28,879 bases of DNA from Actinobacteria bacterium casp-actino8 (lineage in GTDB: Bacteria; Actinomycetota; Acidimicrobiia; Acidimicrobiales; Ilumatobacteraceae), in NCBI GenBank assembly GCA_001510455.1, contig LFFH01000007.1:1-28879 (forward strand), written 5' to 3'. A model generated the notes under the pieces. That model did no database searches. It saw only the letters and a list, made by a program, of their open reading frames with translations, and was not told where the DNA came from. Shown here in pieces: positions 1 through 8,869 of the stretch (positions within the stretch are counted from its first letter, which is position 1; every line of letters begins with the position of its first letter). A program made the position numbers and the translations under genes.

Positions 1-239
1 ACTCGACACTCGTCGGATCGGCGACGACATTCCTCGGCCGTCTCGCTGATCGATCCCGACAGGGCGACACCCGCGAGGTCGTCACTTCGTGACGTTCCGT
101 CGAAAGTGGCTCCGCCGTCGACCGAGCGCGCCGTGAGCACGAGGTCGTACCCGCGTGCCGCGAGATCGACGGCCACGGCGCGACCGATACCCCGACTCGC
201 TCCGGTCACCATCACGGTCGTGCGTCTTTCGTCGCCCAT
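1..239 (-). CDS. Short-chain dehydrogenase/reductase, N-terminal part (cut by window edge)
   Basis: Reading leftward from an ATG at 239-237, the frame stays open to the window edge (79 codons). The N-terminus carries the Rossmann NAD(P)-binding motif TGASRGIG at about residues 13-20, followed by a typical beta2 segment (YDLVLTAR). This is the classical SDR pattern. The catalytic Ser, Tyr and Lys would lie beyond the edge, so the substrate cannot be told. The gene is divergent from the SDR at 264, with only 24 bp between the start codons. A TACAGT hexamer ends exactly 7 nt before the ATG and no Shine-Dalgarno sequence fits, so a leaderless transcript is likely. The neighbourhood suggests a role in acyl-CoA or steroid oxidation, but that is inference. 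Confidence 0.8.
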   Translation of the reverse strand, partial: MGDERRTTVMVTGASRGIGRAVAVDLAARGYDLVLTARSVDGGATFDGTSRSDDLAGVALSGSISETAEECRRRSDECR

Positions 240-245
240 ACGAGA

Positions 246-255
246 ACTGTACGGT
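246..255. promoter_or_regulatory. Overlapping back-to-back -10 boxes for two divergent SDR genes
   Basis: On the minus strand TACAGT (251-246) lies at -12 to -7 relative to the ATG at 239. On the plus strand TACGGT (250-255) ends 9 nt before the ATG at 264. Both match the actinobacterial TANNNT -10 element and they share the TA at 250-251. Neither gene has a Shine-Dalgarno sequence, so both mRNAs probably begin at or next to their start codons. Prediction from sequence only. Confidence 0.5.
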
Positions 256-263
256 GTCGACGC

Positions 264-1157
264 ATGAACGACGTTCGCTTCGACGATCGTGTCGCGATCG
301 TGACCGGAGCCGGACGCGGCCTCGGACGCGAGCACGCCCTCCTTCTCGCTTCACGCGGCGCTCGCGTGATCGTCAACGATGTCTCCCGAGAGCATGCCGA
401 CGCAACGGTCGCCGACATCGTGTCGAACGGCGGCACGGCAGTGGCCGACACGCGGTCGGTCGCCGAGGCCGATGACACACGTGCCATCGTCGATTCGGCC
501 ATCGACCAATTCGGCGACCTGCACATCGTTCTCAACAACGCCGGCCGCGGTGGACCCACCGGATCTTTCATCGACACGACCGATCGCCAACTCGAGACCA
601 TCTTGTCGACTCATCTCGTCGGCACGTGGAACATGTGTCGTGCTGCGTGGCCGCATTTCGTCAGTCGCCGATTCGGTCGCATCCTCGTCACCTCGTCGGC
701 CGCCGCCATCGGATCCCTCGGCATGCCGGCGTACTCGGTCGCCAAGGCCGGTCTGATCGGGCTCACCCGTTCGCTGGCGAACGAAGGTGCCGATCTCGGC
801 ATCACGGTCAACTGCCTCATGCCGATCGGCTACACCCGCTCGGCGGCTCTCAACCCCCACGAAGACACCCGTCGCTGGATGGAGGAGAACTTCCCGCCCT
901 CGGCCTGCAGCCCGGCCGCCTGTTGGCTGGTGCACGACGACATCGACGTGACCGGACACGTGGTCACCGCCGGTGCCGGGCGATCCTCCCTGATCTCGAC
1001 CGTCGGCCACCCAGGCTGGTCCGGCGGGCCGGAGGTCACGCTCGAAGACCTGCGCGAGCACTGGCCCCGGGTCCTCGACACCTCGAGGGGCCGCGACCTG
1101 CTCACCAGCCGGGACGATCTGGTGTTCTTCGAGGGTCGAGCGGCCTGGCCCGACTGA
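264..1157 (+). CDS. Short-chain dehydrogenase, 17beta-HSD4/Hsd4A-like
   Basis: A 297-residue SDR, probably an NAD-dependent hydroxyacyl-CoA or hydroxysteroid dehydrogenase. Visible features are the nucleotide motif TGAGRGLG near residue 14, NNAG near residue 92, a Ser-rich strand (TSSAAA) and the catalytic YSVAK with Tyr157 and Lys161, so the active site is complete. The long tail after the core (about residue 240 onward) and the GREHALLLASRGA stretch resemble the dehydrogenase domain of multifunctional enzyme type 2 and mycobacterial Hsd4A, which oxidises side-chain hydroxyacyl-CoA intermediates of cholesterol. It lies just upstream of the sterol side-chain genes, which supports that role. 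The ATG at 264 has no Shine-Dalgarno but a -10-like TACGGT just upstream. The precise substrate is inferred. Confidence 0.75.
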   Translation: MNDVRFDDRVAIVTGAGRGLGREHALLLASRGARVIVNDVSREHADATVADIVSNGGTAVADTRSVAEADDTRAIVDSAIDQFGDLHIVLNNAGRGGPTGSFIDTTDRQLETILSTHLVGTWNMCRAAWPHFVSRRFGRILVTSSAAAIGSLGMPAYSVAKAGLIGLTRSLANEGADLGITVNCLMPIGYTRSAALNPHEDTRRWMEENFPPSACSPAACWLVHDDIDVTGHVVTAGAGRSSLISTVGHPGWSGGPEVTLEDLREHWPRVLDTSRGRDLLTSRDDLVFFEGRAAWPD

Positions 1158-1159
1158 CC

Positions 1160-1214
1160 CGTTCGACGTCCCCCATGGGGGACCCGTTCGACCGACGTCC
1201 CCATGGGGGACGTC
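1160..1214. repeat. Two tandem GC-rich palindromes (terminator- or attenuator-like)
   Basis: Directly after the SDR stop codon there are two related copies that begin CGTTCGA and end CCATGGGGGAC. Copy 1 contains the perfect 16-bp palindrome GTCCCCCATGGGGGAC (1168-1183). Copy 2 contains a 9-bp-arm inverted repeat, GACGTCCCC/GGGGACGTC, around ATG (1194-1214). Both would form strong hairpins in RNA. There is no U-tract, so a classical intrinsic terminator is uncertain. An ATG inside the second palindrome (1203) is in frame with the next gene but is unlikely to be its start. Confidence 0.5.
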
Positions 1215-1220
1215 CCAAGC

Positions 1221-1243
1221 GTTTCTGACAGACTGTCAGAAAC
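1221..1243. promoter_or_regulatory. Operator candidate upstream of the sterol side-chain operon
   Basis: A perfect inverted repeat with 11-bp arms (GTTTCTGACAG and its complement) around a single central base. Its core is TCTGAC-N5-GTCAGA, which recurs at 10070-10084 in front of the ChsE4-like gene. Size and symmetry fit a TetR-family dimer site. The centre contains CAGACT (1229-1234), a plausible -10 element, so a bound repressor would block the promoter. It lies 28 bp upstream of the preferred ATG at 1272. It differs from the known mycobacterial KstR consensus (TNNAACNNGTTNNA). No TetR gene is in the window. Confidence 0.65.
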
Positions 1244-1271
1244 CGTCCAGCCAGGGGAGACAGGCACGCAC

Positions 1272-2480
1272 ATGCACATCGGCGACACACCGGACGAGGC
1301 GACTTTCCGGGTCGAGGCGCGCAGTTGGCTCGGCCAGCACGCCCGCTTGAAGTCGGAGGGAGCCGGCGAACTCGGCGAACACGACTTGGCCGGCCACATC
1401 CAGAAATGCCGGGACTGGCAGCGCGTCCTCTTCGACAACGGCTGGGCCGGAATCACGTGGCCGAAGCAGTTCGGAGGACGGGGCGCGAGCGCGATTCAGG
1501 CGGCGATCTTCGCCGAGGAGATGGCGGCCTTCGACGTGTCCACCGGCGCCTTCGCGGTGTCGATCGGCATGGTGGGCCCGACCCTCATCGCCCATGGCTC
1601 ACCCGAACAACAGGAACGTCACCTCGCCCCGATCCTGCGTGGCGACGAAGTGTGGTGCCAGCTGTTCAGCGAACCCGGCTCGGGCAGTGACCTGGCATCT
1701 CTCGGCACCCGCGCCGTTCGCGACGGCGACGAGTGGGTCGTGAACGGGCAGAAGGTGTGGACGAGTTTCGGCCAGTTCGCCGACTACGCGATTCTTCTGG
1801 CTCGAACCGACACCGAAGCTCCGAAACATGCCGGCATCACCTACTTCATTCTCGACATGAAGAGTCCCGGCCTCGACATCCGCCCCATCACGCAGATCAC
1901 CGGAGTTCAGCACTTCAACGAAGTGTTCCTGAGCGACGTGCGCATTCCGAACGCGAACGTTCTCGGCGAGGTGGACGGCGGCTGGAAGGTCGCTCAGACC
2001 ACCCTCAGCAACGAGCGCAGTCACATCGGATCGGGCGGCGGTGGTTGGACGGTCGCTCAACTCGCCGAGATCGCTCGCGAACGCGGACTCGCCGACGATC
2101 CACGAGTCCGGCAAGGCCTCGCTCAAGCACACATCCGCTCCGAGACCCTTCGTTTCCTGGGTTTCCGTATGCGTACGGCGATGAGTCAGATGCGCATGCC
2201 CGGCCCCGAAATGCTCACCCTGAAACTCGCCTACGCCAATCACTGGCGACTCACGGCCGATCTGGCCGCCGAGATCGTCGGCCCCGGCTTCACTCTGTGG
2301 GGTGACGACGCTCCGCACGACAACCAGTGGGGCCAACACCTTCTCTCGCAATTCGCCATCCGCATTGGCGGCGGCACCGACGAGATCCAACGCAACATCA
2401 TCGCCGAGCGTGGGCTCGGTCTTCCTCGTGAACCCCAGTCCGACAAGGACCGTCCCTGGAGCGCGCTGACGCGCGCCTGA
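1272..2480 (+). CDS. Acyl-CoA dehydrogenase, ChsE2/FadE29-like
   Basis: A 402-residue flavoprotein of the acyl-CoA dehydrogenase superfamily. It shows QLFSEPGSGSDLASL (substrate/FAD loop), WVVNGQKVWTS, the mid-domain FNEVFLSDVRIP and the C-terminal FAD motif IGGGTDEIQRNIIAERGLGLPR. In Mycobacterium tuberculosis such proteins act as alpha2-beta2 heterotetramers; FadE28-FadE29 dehydrogenates the three-carbon steroid side chain. The partner here would be the gene at 3545. The start chosen is ATG 1272, preceded by GGGGAGA at 1254-1260. The upstream in-frame ATG at 1203 would place the operator palindrome inside the coding sequence and adds an unconserved N-terminus. First gene of a run with short gaps or overlaps to 8797. 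Family certain; exact substrate inferred from synteny. Confidence 0.85.
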   Translation: MHIGDTPDEATFRVEARSWLGQHARLKSEGAGELGEHDLAGHIQKCRDWQRVLFDNGWAGITWPKQFGGRGASAIQAAIFAEEMAAFDVSTGAFAVSIGMVGPTLIAHGSPEQQERHLAPILRGDEVWCQLFSEPGSGSDLASLGTRAVRDGDEWVVNGQKVWTSFGQFADYAILLARTDTEAPKHAGITYFILDMKSPGLDIRPITQITGVQHFNEVFLSDVRIPNANVLGEVDGGWKVAQTTLSNERSHIGSGGGGWTVAQLAEIARERGLADDPRVRQGLAQAHIRSETLRFLGFRMRTAMSQMRMPGPEMLTLKLAYANHWRLTADLAAEIVGPGFTLWGDDAPHDNQWGQHLLSQFAIRIGGGTDEIQRNIIAERGLGLPREPQSDKDRPWSALTRA

Positions 2481-2516
2481 CGTCAGCCTCCCTCAGCCAG
2501 AAAGCGTTCGAGACAC

Positions 2517-3548
2517 ATGACTTCCACCGAATCCGCCACCGGCACGATCGTCGACGAGACTCCCGAAGCCAAGGCTGCGTTCTTCGCCGAACTACAGACG
2601 TACGTCGGCCTCGAGATCGGACCTCCCGAACCGGCTCCCGATCTGGTGAACGCTCCGATGATCCGTCACCTCGTCGAAACAGTCGGTGATCGGAACCCCG
2701 TCTACACCGACGCCGAGCTGGCCGCGCAGAGCGTGCACGGGGGCATCGTCGCCCCGCCCACCATGTTGCAGTCGTGGGTGATGGTCGGCATCGAAGGTCC
2801 GAAACGTGACGGCGACGGTCCGTACGAACGCATGAACCAACTGTTGTTCTCGCGCGGATTCACGAGTGTGGTCGGCACCAACAGCGATCAGGTGTATCAC
2901 CGCTATCTCCGACCCGGCGACCGCCTCACCATGCGCACGGTCATCGACACCATCAGCGACGAGAAGACGACCGGCCTCGGCACCGGTCACTTCGTCACCA
3001 CACGTCAGGACTACTACGACGCCGACGAGCAACTGGTCGGTCAGATGATGTTCCGCATCTTCCGATTCCGACCCAAGGCGAAGGCGCCCACCCAGAAGCC
3101 GAAACCACCTCGTCCGCGACCAGCCACCACGTTCGACAACAAATGGTGGTTCGACGGCCTGAACGACGGCCGGCTCCTCGCCCAACGTTGTACCGAGTGC
3201 TCGACTCTTCGCTTCCCCACCGGCCCGATGTGTCCGTCGTGTCACTCGCTCTCGTGGACCGACGTCGACATGCCGATGTCGGGAACGATCCACAGCTTCG
3301 TGATCACGCACTACCCGCAGATCCCGAGCTTCGACTATCCACTCCCCATCCTTCTGGTCGACGTCGACTCGCCAGCCGATGCCCGACCCGATGACATGAC
3401 GGTCCGCATGATCATGAACGTGAAGGGCAACTCGTCCGAGGGCCTCGAGGTCGGCGCGCGCGTCGGCATCGTGATCGAAGCGACTGACCCCGATATGAAA
3501 CTTCCCTTTGCCGTACTCGAGGGAACCGACGCAGGAGGCTCACAGTGA
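2517..3548 (+). CDS. chsH2: MaoC-like / DUF35 OB-fold fusion, ChsH2-like
   Basis: A 343-residue two-domain protein. The N-terminal hotdog (MaoC/FAS1-DH-like) domain spans roughly residues 20-180. A Pro-rich linker leads to a C-terminal DUF35 domain with a zinc ribbon (Cys225, Cys228, Cys239, Cys242) followed by the OB fold. The layout matches M. tuberculosis ChsH2 (Rv3542c). There ChsH1-ChsH2 hydrates the steroid C3 enoyl-CoA, and the DUF35 part binds Ltp2 to make the retro-aldolase. In the hydratase motif Asp58 is kept, but the catalytic His position holds Tyr63 (NPVYTD), so this subunit probably does not catalyse hydration itself. The gene ends in a GTGA overlap with the next start, implying coupled translation. 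Shine-Dalgarno at its own ATG is weak. Confidence 0.85.
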   Translation: MTSTESATGTIVDETPEAKAAFFAELQTYVGLEIGPPEPAPDLVNAPMIRHLVETVGDRNPVYTDAELAAQSVHGGIVAPPTMLQSWVMVGIEGPKRDGDGPYERMNQLLFSRGFTSVVGTNSDQVYHRYLRPGDRLTMRTVIDTISDEKTTGLGTGHFVTTRQDYYDADEQLVGQMMFRIFRFRPKAKAPTQKPKPPRPRPATTFDNKWWFDGLNDGRLLAQRCTECSTLRFPTGPMCPSCHSLSWTDVDMPMSGTIHSFVITHYPQIPSFDYPLPILLVDVDSPADARPDDMTVRMIMNVKGNSSEGLEVGARVGIVIEATDPDMKLPFAVLEGTDAGGSQ

Positions 3549-4669
3549 ACTTCGAACTGAGCGAGGAACAGGAGGTCATTCGCGACCTCGCCGAGCAGGT
3601 CTTCGCCGGGCAATCGACCGTCGATCGAGTGAAGAGCGTCGAAAAGGGTGACGGCTTCGATCGCGAAACTTGGTCCCAACTCGCGGCGAGTGGCGTTCAG
3701 GCTCTTTGCGTGCCCGAGGAGAACGGCGGCAGCGGATTCGGTCCGGTCGAACTCTCACTCGCCCTCATGGCTCAGGGACGGCACGTGGCACTCGTTCCGC
3801 TGTGGACGACTGGCGTGGTCGGTCTCACCGTCGCCGACTACGGAACCACCGAGCAGCGATCACTGCTGAACGCCGTCGCCGACGGCAGCAAGGTCGTCAC
3901 ACTCGGACTGGCCGAATTCGGGGCGAACGACATCGCCCGACCCAACACCACCGCAGTGGTCGACGGCGGCACCGTGAAGGTGACCGGCACCAAGCCGGCC
4001 GTCCCGTTCGCTCAACACGCCGACGTCGCTCTGATCTCGGTTCGGCGTGAGAACGATCGGCCGGCCCTTCTCCTTCTGCCTCTCGATGCACCGGGAGTGA
4101 ACGTCGTCCCGGTCACCACGACCAATCTCGAGCCGCACGCTCACCTCGACATCGACTGCACCCTGCCCGTCACGGCTCTCCTCGGGACCCTGCCCGACGG
4201 TTCGTGCGAGCACGACGGTGGCGAGATGCTGCGCTCAGCCTTCGAACACGCAGTCGTCGCCCTCGCGTCCATTCAAGTAGGGGTCGCCGAAGGCTCGATC
4301 ATCATGACGGCCGCCCACCTGTCGAGCCGCAAGCAGTTCGGAAAACCGCTGTCGGCTTTTCAGGCCACCACCCAACGAGCCGCCGATGGCTACATCACCA
4401 CCGAAGCGATGCGTGTGACGGCTCTCAATGCCGCTTGGCGTCTGGCCGAGGGATTCGATGCGCGCCGTGACGTCGCGGTCGCTGCGTACTGGGGCAGTGA
4501 GGGGGCACAACAGGTCGTCACGGCCTCACAGCATCTCCACGGCGGCATCGGTGCCGACGTCGACTACCCCGTGCACCGTTTCTTCCTGTGGGGGATCCAA
4601 CTCGCCAACCAACTCGGTTCGGCGAGTTCGCATCTCGCCCGCCTCGGCCAACTCATCGCCCGCGCCTGA
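3545..4669 (+). CDS. Acyl-CoA dehydrogenase, ChsE1/FadE28-like
   Basis: A 374-residue acyl-CoA dehydrogenase-fold protein starting at a GTG that overlaps the preceding stop, with a strong AGGAGG at 3533-3538. The N-terminus (NFELSEEQEVIRDLAEQVFA) and middle (SSRKQFGKPLSAFQATTQRAAD) are typical of the family. The C-terminus carries LHGGIGADVDYPVHRFFLW, the form seen in FadE28-type subunits of heteromeric steroid dehydrogenases. It lacks the EPGSGSD loop of its partner at 1272, as expected of the less canonical subunit. Together they would desaturate the steroid C3 side-chain CoA thioester. Its position between ChsH2 and ChsH1 differs from the M. tuberculosis order, where both dehydrogenases precede ChsH2. 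Confidence 0.8.
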   Translation: MNFELSEEQEVIRDLAEQVFAGQSTVDRVKSVEKGDGFDRETWSQLAASGVQALCVPEENGGSGFGPVELSLALMAQGRHVALVPLWTTGVVGLTVADYGTTEQRSLLNAVADGSKVVTLGLAEFGANDIARPNTTAVVDGGTVKVTGTKPAVPFAQHADVALISVRRENDRPALLLLPLDAPGVNVVPVTTTNLEPHAHLDIDCTLPVTALLGTLPDGSCEHDGGEMLRSAFEHAVVALASIQVGVAEGSIIMTAAHLSSRKQFGKPLSAFQATTQRAADGYITTEAMRVTALNAAWRLAEGFDARRDVAVAAYWGSEGAQQVVTASQHLHGGIGADVDYPVHRFFLWGIQLANQLGSASSHLARLGQLIARA

Positions 4670-4685
4670 CGAGACTGGAACATTC

Positions 4686-5114
4686 ATGACCGCCACCAAG
4701 CTTCCCGACACTCGAACGTTCGCATCGGTGAACGTGGGCGACGTGCTTCCGTCGCTCGACCTTCCGCTCACTCGCACCCTCATCGTTTCGACGGCCATTG
4801 CCACTCGCGACTACCAGGTCGTGCATCACGACCCCGACGTGGCCAAGGAGCGCGGGTCGCAGGACATCATCATGAACATCCTCACGTCGAACTCGTTCGT
4901 GGGCCGTTTCGTGACCGACTGGACCGGGCCGAATGCGATCCTCCGTTCGGTCAAGATCCGCCTCGGCGCCCCCAACTACCCCGGCGACACCATGGTGATC
5001 ACCGGTGAGGTCACGTCGGTCGATCCGGGTGAACGTCTGGTGACCGTCGCCGTCAAGGGATCGAATTCACTCGGCGACCACATGAACGCCACGGTCGAAG
5101 TGGTGCTGCCATGA
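4686..5114 (+). CDS. chsH1: MaoC-family enoyl-CoA hydratase, ChsH1-like
   Basis: A 142-residue single hotdog domain. The start is ATG 4686, 16 bp after the previous stop; the frame is open further upstream, but that part lies inside the dehydrogenase gene and is unconserved. The hydratase signature RDYQVVHHDP provides Asp42 and His47, five residues apart as in MaoC-like R-hydratases. It therefore supplies the catalytic residues that its presumed partner ChsH2 lacks (Tyr63 at the His position). The expected role is hydration of the alpha,beta-unsaturated C3 side chain of the steroid CoA ester. The stop overlaps the next start as ATGA, so ChsH1 and Ltp2 are probably translationally coupled. Confidence 0.85.
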   Translation: MTATKLPDTRTFASVNVGDVLPSLDLPLTRTLIVSTAIATRDYQVVHHDPDVAKERGSQDIIMNILTSNSFVGRFVTDWTGPNAILRSVKIRLGAPNYPGDTMVITGEVTSVDPGERLVTVAVKGSNSLGDHMNATVEVVLP

Positions 5115-6304
5115 GCATCACCCGAATCGGCAATCGACTCGGTGGCAAGGCGGCCATCGTCGGCATCGGTGCCACCAAATTCAGCAAGGACTCGGGTCGC
5201 AGTGAGATGAGTTTGGCGAGCGAAGCTGTTGCAGCCGCCATCGCCGACAGTGGTCTGGCTCCGTCCGACATCGACGGCATGGTCACGTACTCCACCGACA
5301 ACAATCCCGACATCGAGATCGCTCGCCACGTCGGCATCGGATCACTGAGGCATTTCAGTCGGGTCCACTACGGCGGTGGCGCAGCGTGTGGAACCATCGT
5401 CATGGCCGCCATGGCCGTGGCCACCGGCGTCGCCGACGCCGTCGTGTGTTACCGCGCGTTCAACGAACGCAGTGGACGCCGCTTCGGTGCCGGAGTGCAA
5501 GACCTCGACGCGTCGGCCACCGCCGAGCGCGCCCAGTTCTCCTGGACCACCCCGGCCGGACTCCTCACGCCCGCCAGCTGGGTGGCCATGGTGGCTCGTC
5601 GCTACATGCACCTGTACGGCGCGACGTCGCTCGACTTCGGTCGGGTCGCCGTGGCCGGACGTCGGCACGCCGCCAACAATCCGGCCGCCTGGTTCCACGA
5701 GCAGCCCATCACCCTCGAGGATCACCAGAACAGCCGTTGGATCGTCGACCCCTTGCACCTCCTCGACTGCTGTCAGGAGACCGACGGCGGACAAGCTCTC
5801 GTCGTCACGAGCGTCGAGCGTGCTCGCGACCTTCCCAACACGCCGGCCGTGGTGCTCGCCGGCGCCCAAGGTGCCGGCGACCAGCAATGGACGATGACGT
5901 CGTTCTACCGCGACGACATCGCGCAGCTCCCCGAGATGAAGGTCGTCGCCGACGAGCTCTGGACATCCTCGGGGTTGTCGCCATCCGACATCCAGACGGC
6001 GATTCTCTACGACCACTTCACGCCCTACGTACTCATGCAGCTCGAGGAATTCGGTTTCTGTGCTCGGGGCGACGCCAAGGACTTCATCGCCGACGGTGCA
6101 CTCGAGATCGGCGGTCGACTGCCGATCAACACCCACGGCGGTCAGCTCGGTGAGGCCTATCTCCACGGCATGAACGGAATCGCCGAGGGTGTCCGCCAGG
6201 TGCGTGGAACCAGCGTGAACCAGGTGGATAGTGTCGAGAACGTGCTGGTGACCGCCGGCACCGGAGTTCCGACCAGCGGATTGATCCTCGGGACCGACCG
6301 CTGA
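5111..6304 (+). CDS. ltp2: Ltp2-like thiolase-fold retro-aldolase
   Basis: A 397-residue thiolase-superfamily protein of the SCP-x/Ltp type: GGGAACGTIVMAAMAVATGVAD in the N-terminal half and NTHGGQLGEAYLHGMNGI in the C-terminal half. In M. tuberculosis and Thermomonospora curvata, Ltp2 with the DUF35 domain of ChsH2 cleaves the 17-hydroxy C3 side-chain CoA ester to a 17-keto steroid and propionyl-CoA. The ChsH2-ChsH1-Ltp2 neighbourhood supports this over a biosynthetic thiolase. ATGA overlap with ChsH1. Length is usual for the family. The typical C-terminal thiolase CxGG motif is absent, as expected for this group. Confidence 0.85.
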   Translation: MSITRIGNRLGGKAAIVGIGATKFSKDSGRSEMSLASEAVAAAIADSGLAPSDIDGMVTYSTDNNPDIEIARHVGIGSLRHFSRVHYGGGAACGTIVMAAMAVATGVADAVVCYRAFNERSGRRFGAGVQDLDASATAERAQFSWTTPAGLLTPASWVAMVARRYMHLYGATSLDFGRVAVAGRRHAANNPAAWFHEQPITLEDHQNSRWIVDPLHLLDCCQETDGGQALVVTSVERARDLPNTPAVVLAGAQGAGDQQWTMTSFYRDDIAQLPEMKVVADELWTSSGLSPSDIQTAILYDHFTPYVLMQLEEFGFCARGDAKDFIADGALEIGGRLPINTHGGQLGEAYLHGMNGIAEGVRQVRGTSVNQVDSVENVLVTAGTGVPTSGLILGTDR

Positions 6305-6332
6305 ACGATCACTTCACGACAACGAGGGGTAG

Positions 6333-7562
6333 ATGATGAAGTACGACCTGAGTTTCGACACACTCGACGTGATCTCGCACGCGTCGTACAAGTTCGGCCC
6401 TCCCTTCGAGTTGTACAAGCAACTTCGAGACGAAGCACCGGTCCTGAAGTGTCGGGGCGTGGAACCCGCCTACACCGAAGAATTCTGGGCCATCACCCGC
6501 CATACCGACGTGGTCGAGGTGAGCCGCAAGTTCCAGACGTTCTCGTCGGCCAAGAAGGGCTCCCTCATGAACGAGGCCCTGACCGAGATCGACAACGACT
6601 CGGCGCGCCTCATGATCGATCTCGATCCACCCGACCACACTCGTCTGCGCACGCTCGTGAGTCGAGGCTTCACGCCAAAAGCCATGCGCATGCTCGAGTC
6701 GCATTTCCGCGATGTCGCCGTACAACTGATCGAGGAGGCCATCGAGGCGGGAAATGTCGACTTCGTCGACAAGGTCTCGGCCGAACTTCCGCTCATCGCC
6801 ATTGCCGAATTGGTGGGTATCCCGGTGGAGGACCGACGCAAGGTGTTCGACTGGTCGAACGCCATGATCGGCGCCAACGACCCCGAATACGGATCCGATC
6901 CCGAAGGTGGCATGGCCGCCGCCACCGAGCTCTACATGTATTCCAATCAGTTGGCTCTCGAACGCAAGGCCAATCCGAAGGACGACATCATCACCACGCT
7001 CATCAGCGAACACGACGGTGACGTGCTCACCGAGCACGAATTCGATCTCTTCATGATGCTGCTGGCCGTGGCGGGCAACGAGACCACACGCAACGGCATC
7101 AGCCACGGTGTGGCGGCGATGATCGAACACCCCGACGAATGGCGTCGCCTGCAGTCCGACCCGTCGCTCGTGACCTCGGCCGTCGAGGAAATCCTCCGCT
7201 GGGCCACCCCGGTCAATTACTTCCGCCGGGCCGCCACGTGCGACGTAGAGCTGCACGGCGTGACGATCGCCGAAGGCGACTCGGTCACCATGTTCTACCC
7301 ATCGGCCAACCGCGACGAGCGAGTGTTCGCCGACCCCGACCGCTTCGACATCGGTCGCACTCCCAACCCGCACGTCACCTTCGGGGGCGGCGGACCGCAC
7401 TTCTGCCTCGGCTCCAACCTCGCTCGCCTCGAGATGCGCATTCTCTTCGAGGAGCTCTCGAAGCGGGTCGCCGGCATCGAACTCACCGGGGAGATCTCGA
7501 GGCTCCAGTCGAGTTTCATCCACGGCATCAAGCACCTTCCCGTTGCGCTCTCGCGACGTTGA
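6333..7562 (+). CDS. Cytochrome P450, CYP125/CYP142-like sterol hydroxylase
   Basis: A 409-residue soluble bacterial P450. It has the I-helix oxygen-activation motif AGNETTRN, the K-helix ExxR in EEILRWATP, and the heme loop FGGGGPHFCLGSNLAR with Cys358 as the iron ligand. The N-terminal FWAITRHTDVVEVSR followed by FSSAKKG is common in the CYP125/CYP142/CYP124 group, which oxidise the terminal carbon of the sterol side chain. Position between Ltp2 and the thiolase parallels cyp125 in the mycobacterial igr region. Two adjacent ATGs (6333, 6336) are possible; GAGGGG at 6324-6329 sits slightly better for the second. Electron-transfer partners are not encoded here. CYP125 and CYP142 cannot be separated by eye. 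Confidence 0.8.
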   Translation: MMKYDLSFDTLDVISHASYKFGPPFELYKQLRDEAPVLKCRGVEPAYTEEFWAITRHTDVVEVSRKFQTFSSAKKGSLMNEALTEIDNDSARLMIDLDPPDHTRLRTLVSRGFTPKAMRMLESHFRDVAVQLIEEAIEAGNVDFVDKVSAELPLIAIAELVGIPVEDRRKVFDWSNAMIGANDPEYGSDPEGGMAAATELYMYSNQLALERKANPKDDIITTLISEHDGDVLTEHEFDLFMMLLAVAGNETTRNGISHGVAAMIEHPDEWRRLQSDPSLVTSAVEEILRWATPVNYFRRAATCDVELHGVTIAEGDSVTMFYPSANRDERVFADPDRFDIGRTPNPHVTFGGGGPHFCLGSNLARLEMRILFEELSKRVAGIELTGEISRLQSSFIHGIKHLPVALSRR

Positions 7563-7594
7563 TCCCCGATCGCTCACTCACCCCACACCACTGA

Positions 7595-8865
<1,271 letters not shown>

Positions 8866-8869
<4 letters not shown>

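Noticed and set aside
1203..1271. Upstream in-frame ATG extending the first acyl-CoA dehydrogenase by 23 residues
   Set aside because: It lies within a palindrome and would make the operator coding; the added residues do not resemble the family, and ATG 1272 has a Shine-Dalgarno.
2474..2490. CTGACGTCAG palindrome after the first dehydrogenase, also at 12417-12426
   Set aside because: The half-sites touch (no N5 spacing) and arise around TGA stop codons; not the same as the operator motif.
4428..4685. Longer ChsH1 reading frame starting at 4428
   Set aside because: The extension overlaps the dehydrogenase gene in another frame and has no hotdog-family sequence; ATG 4686 gives the normal length.
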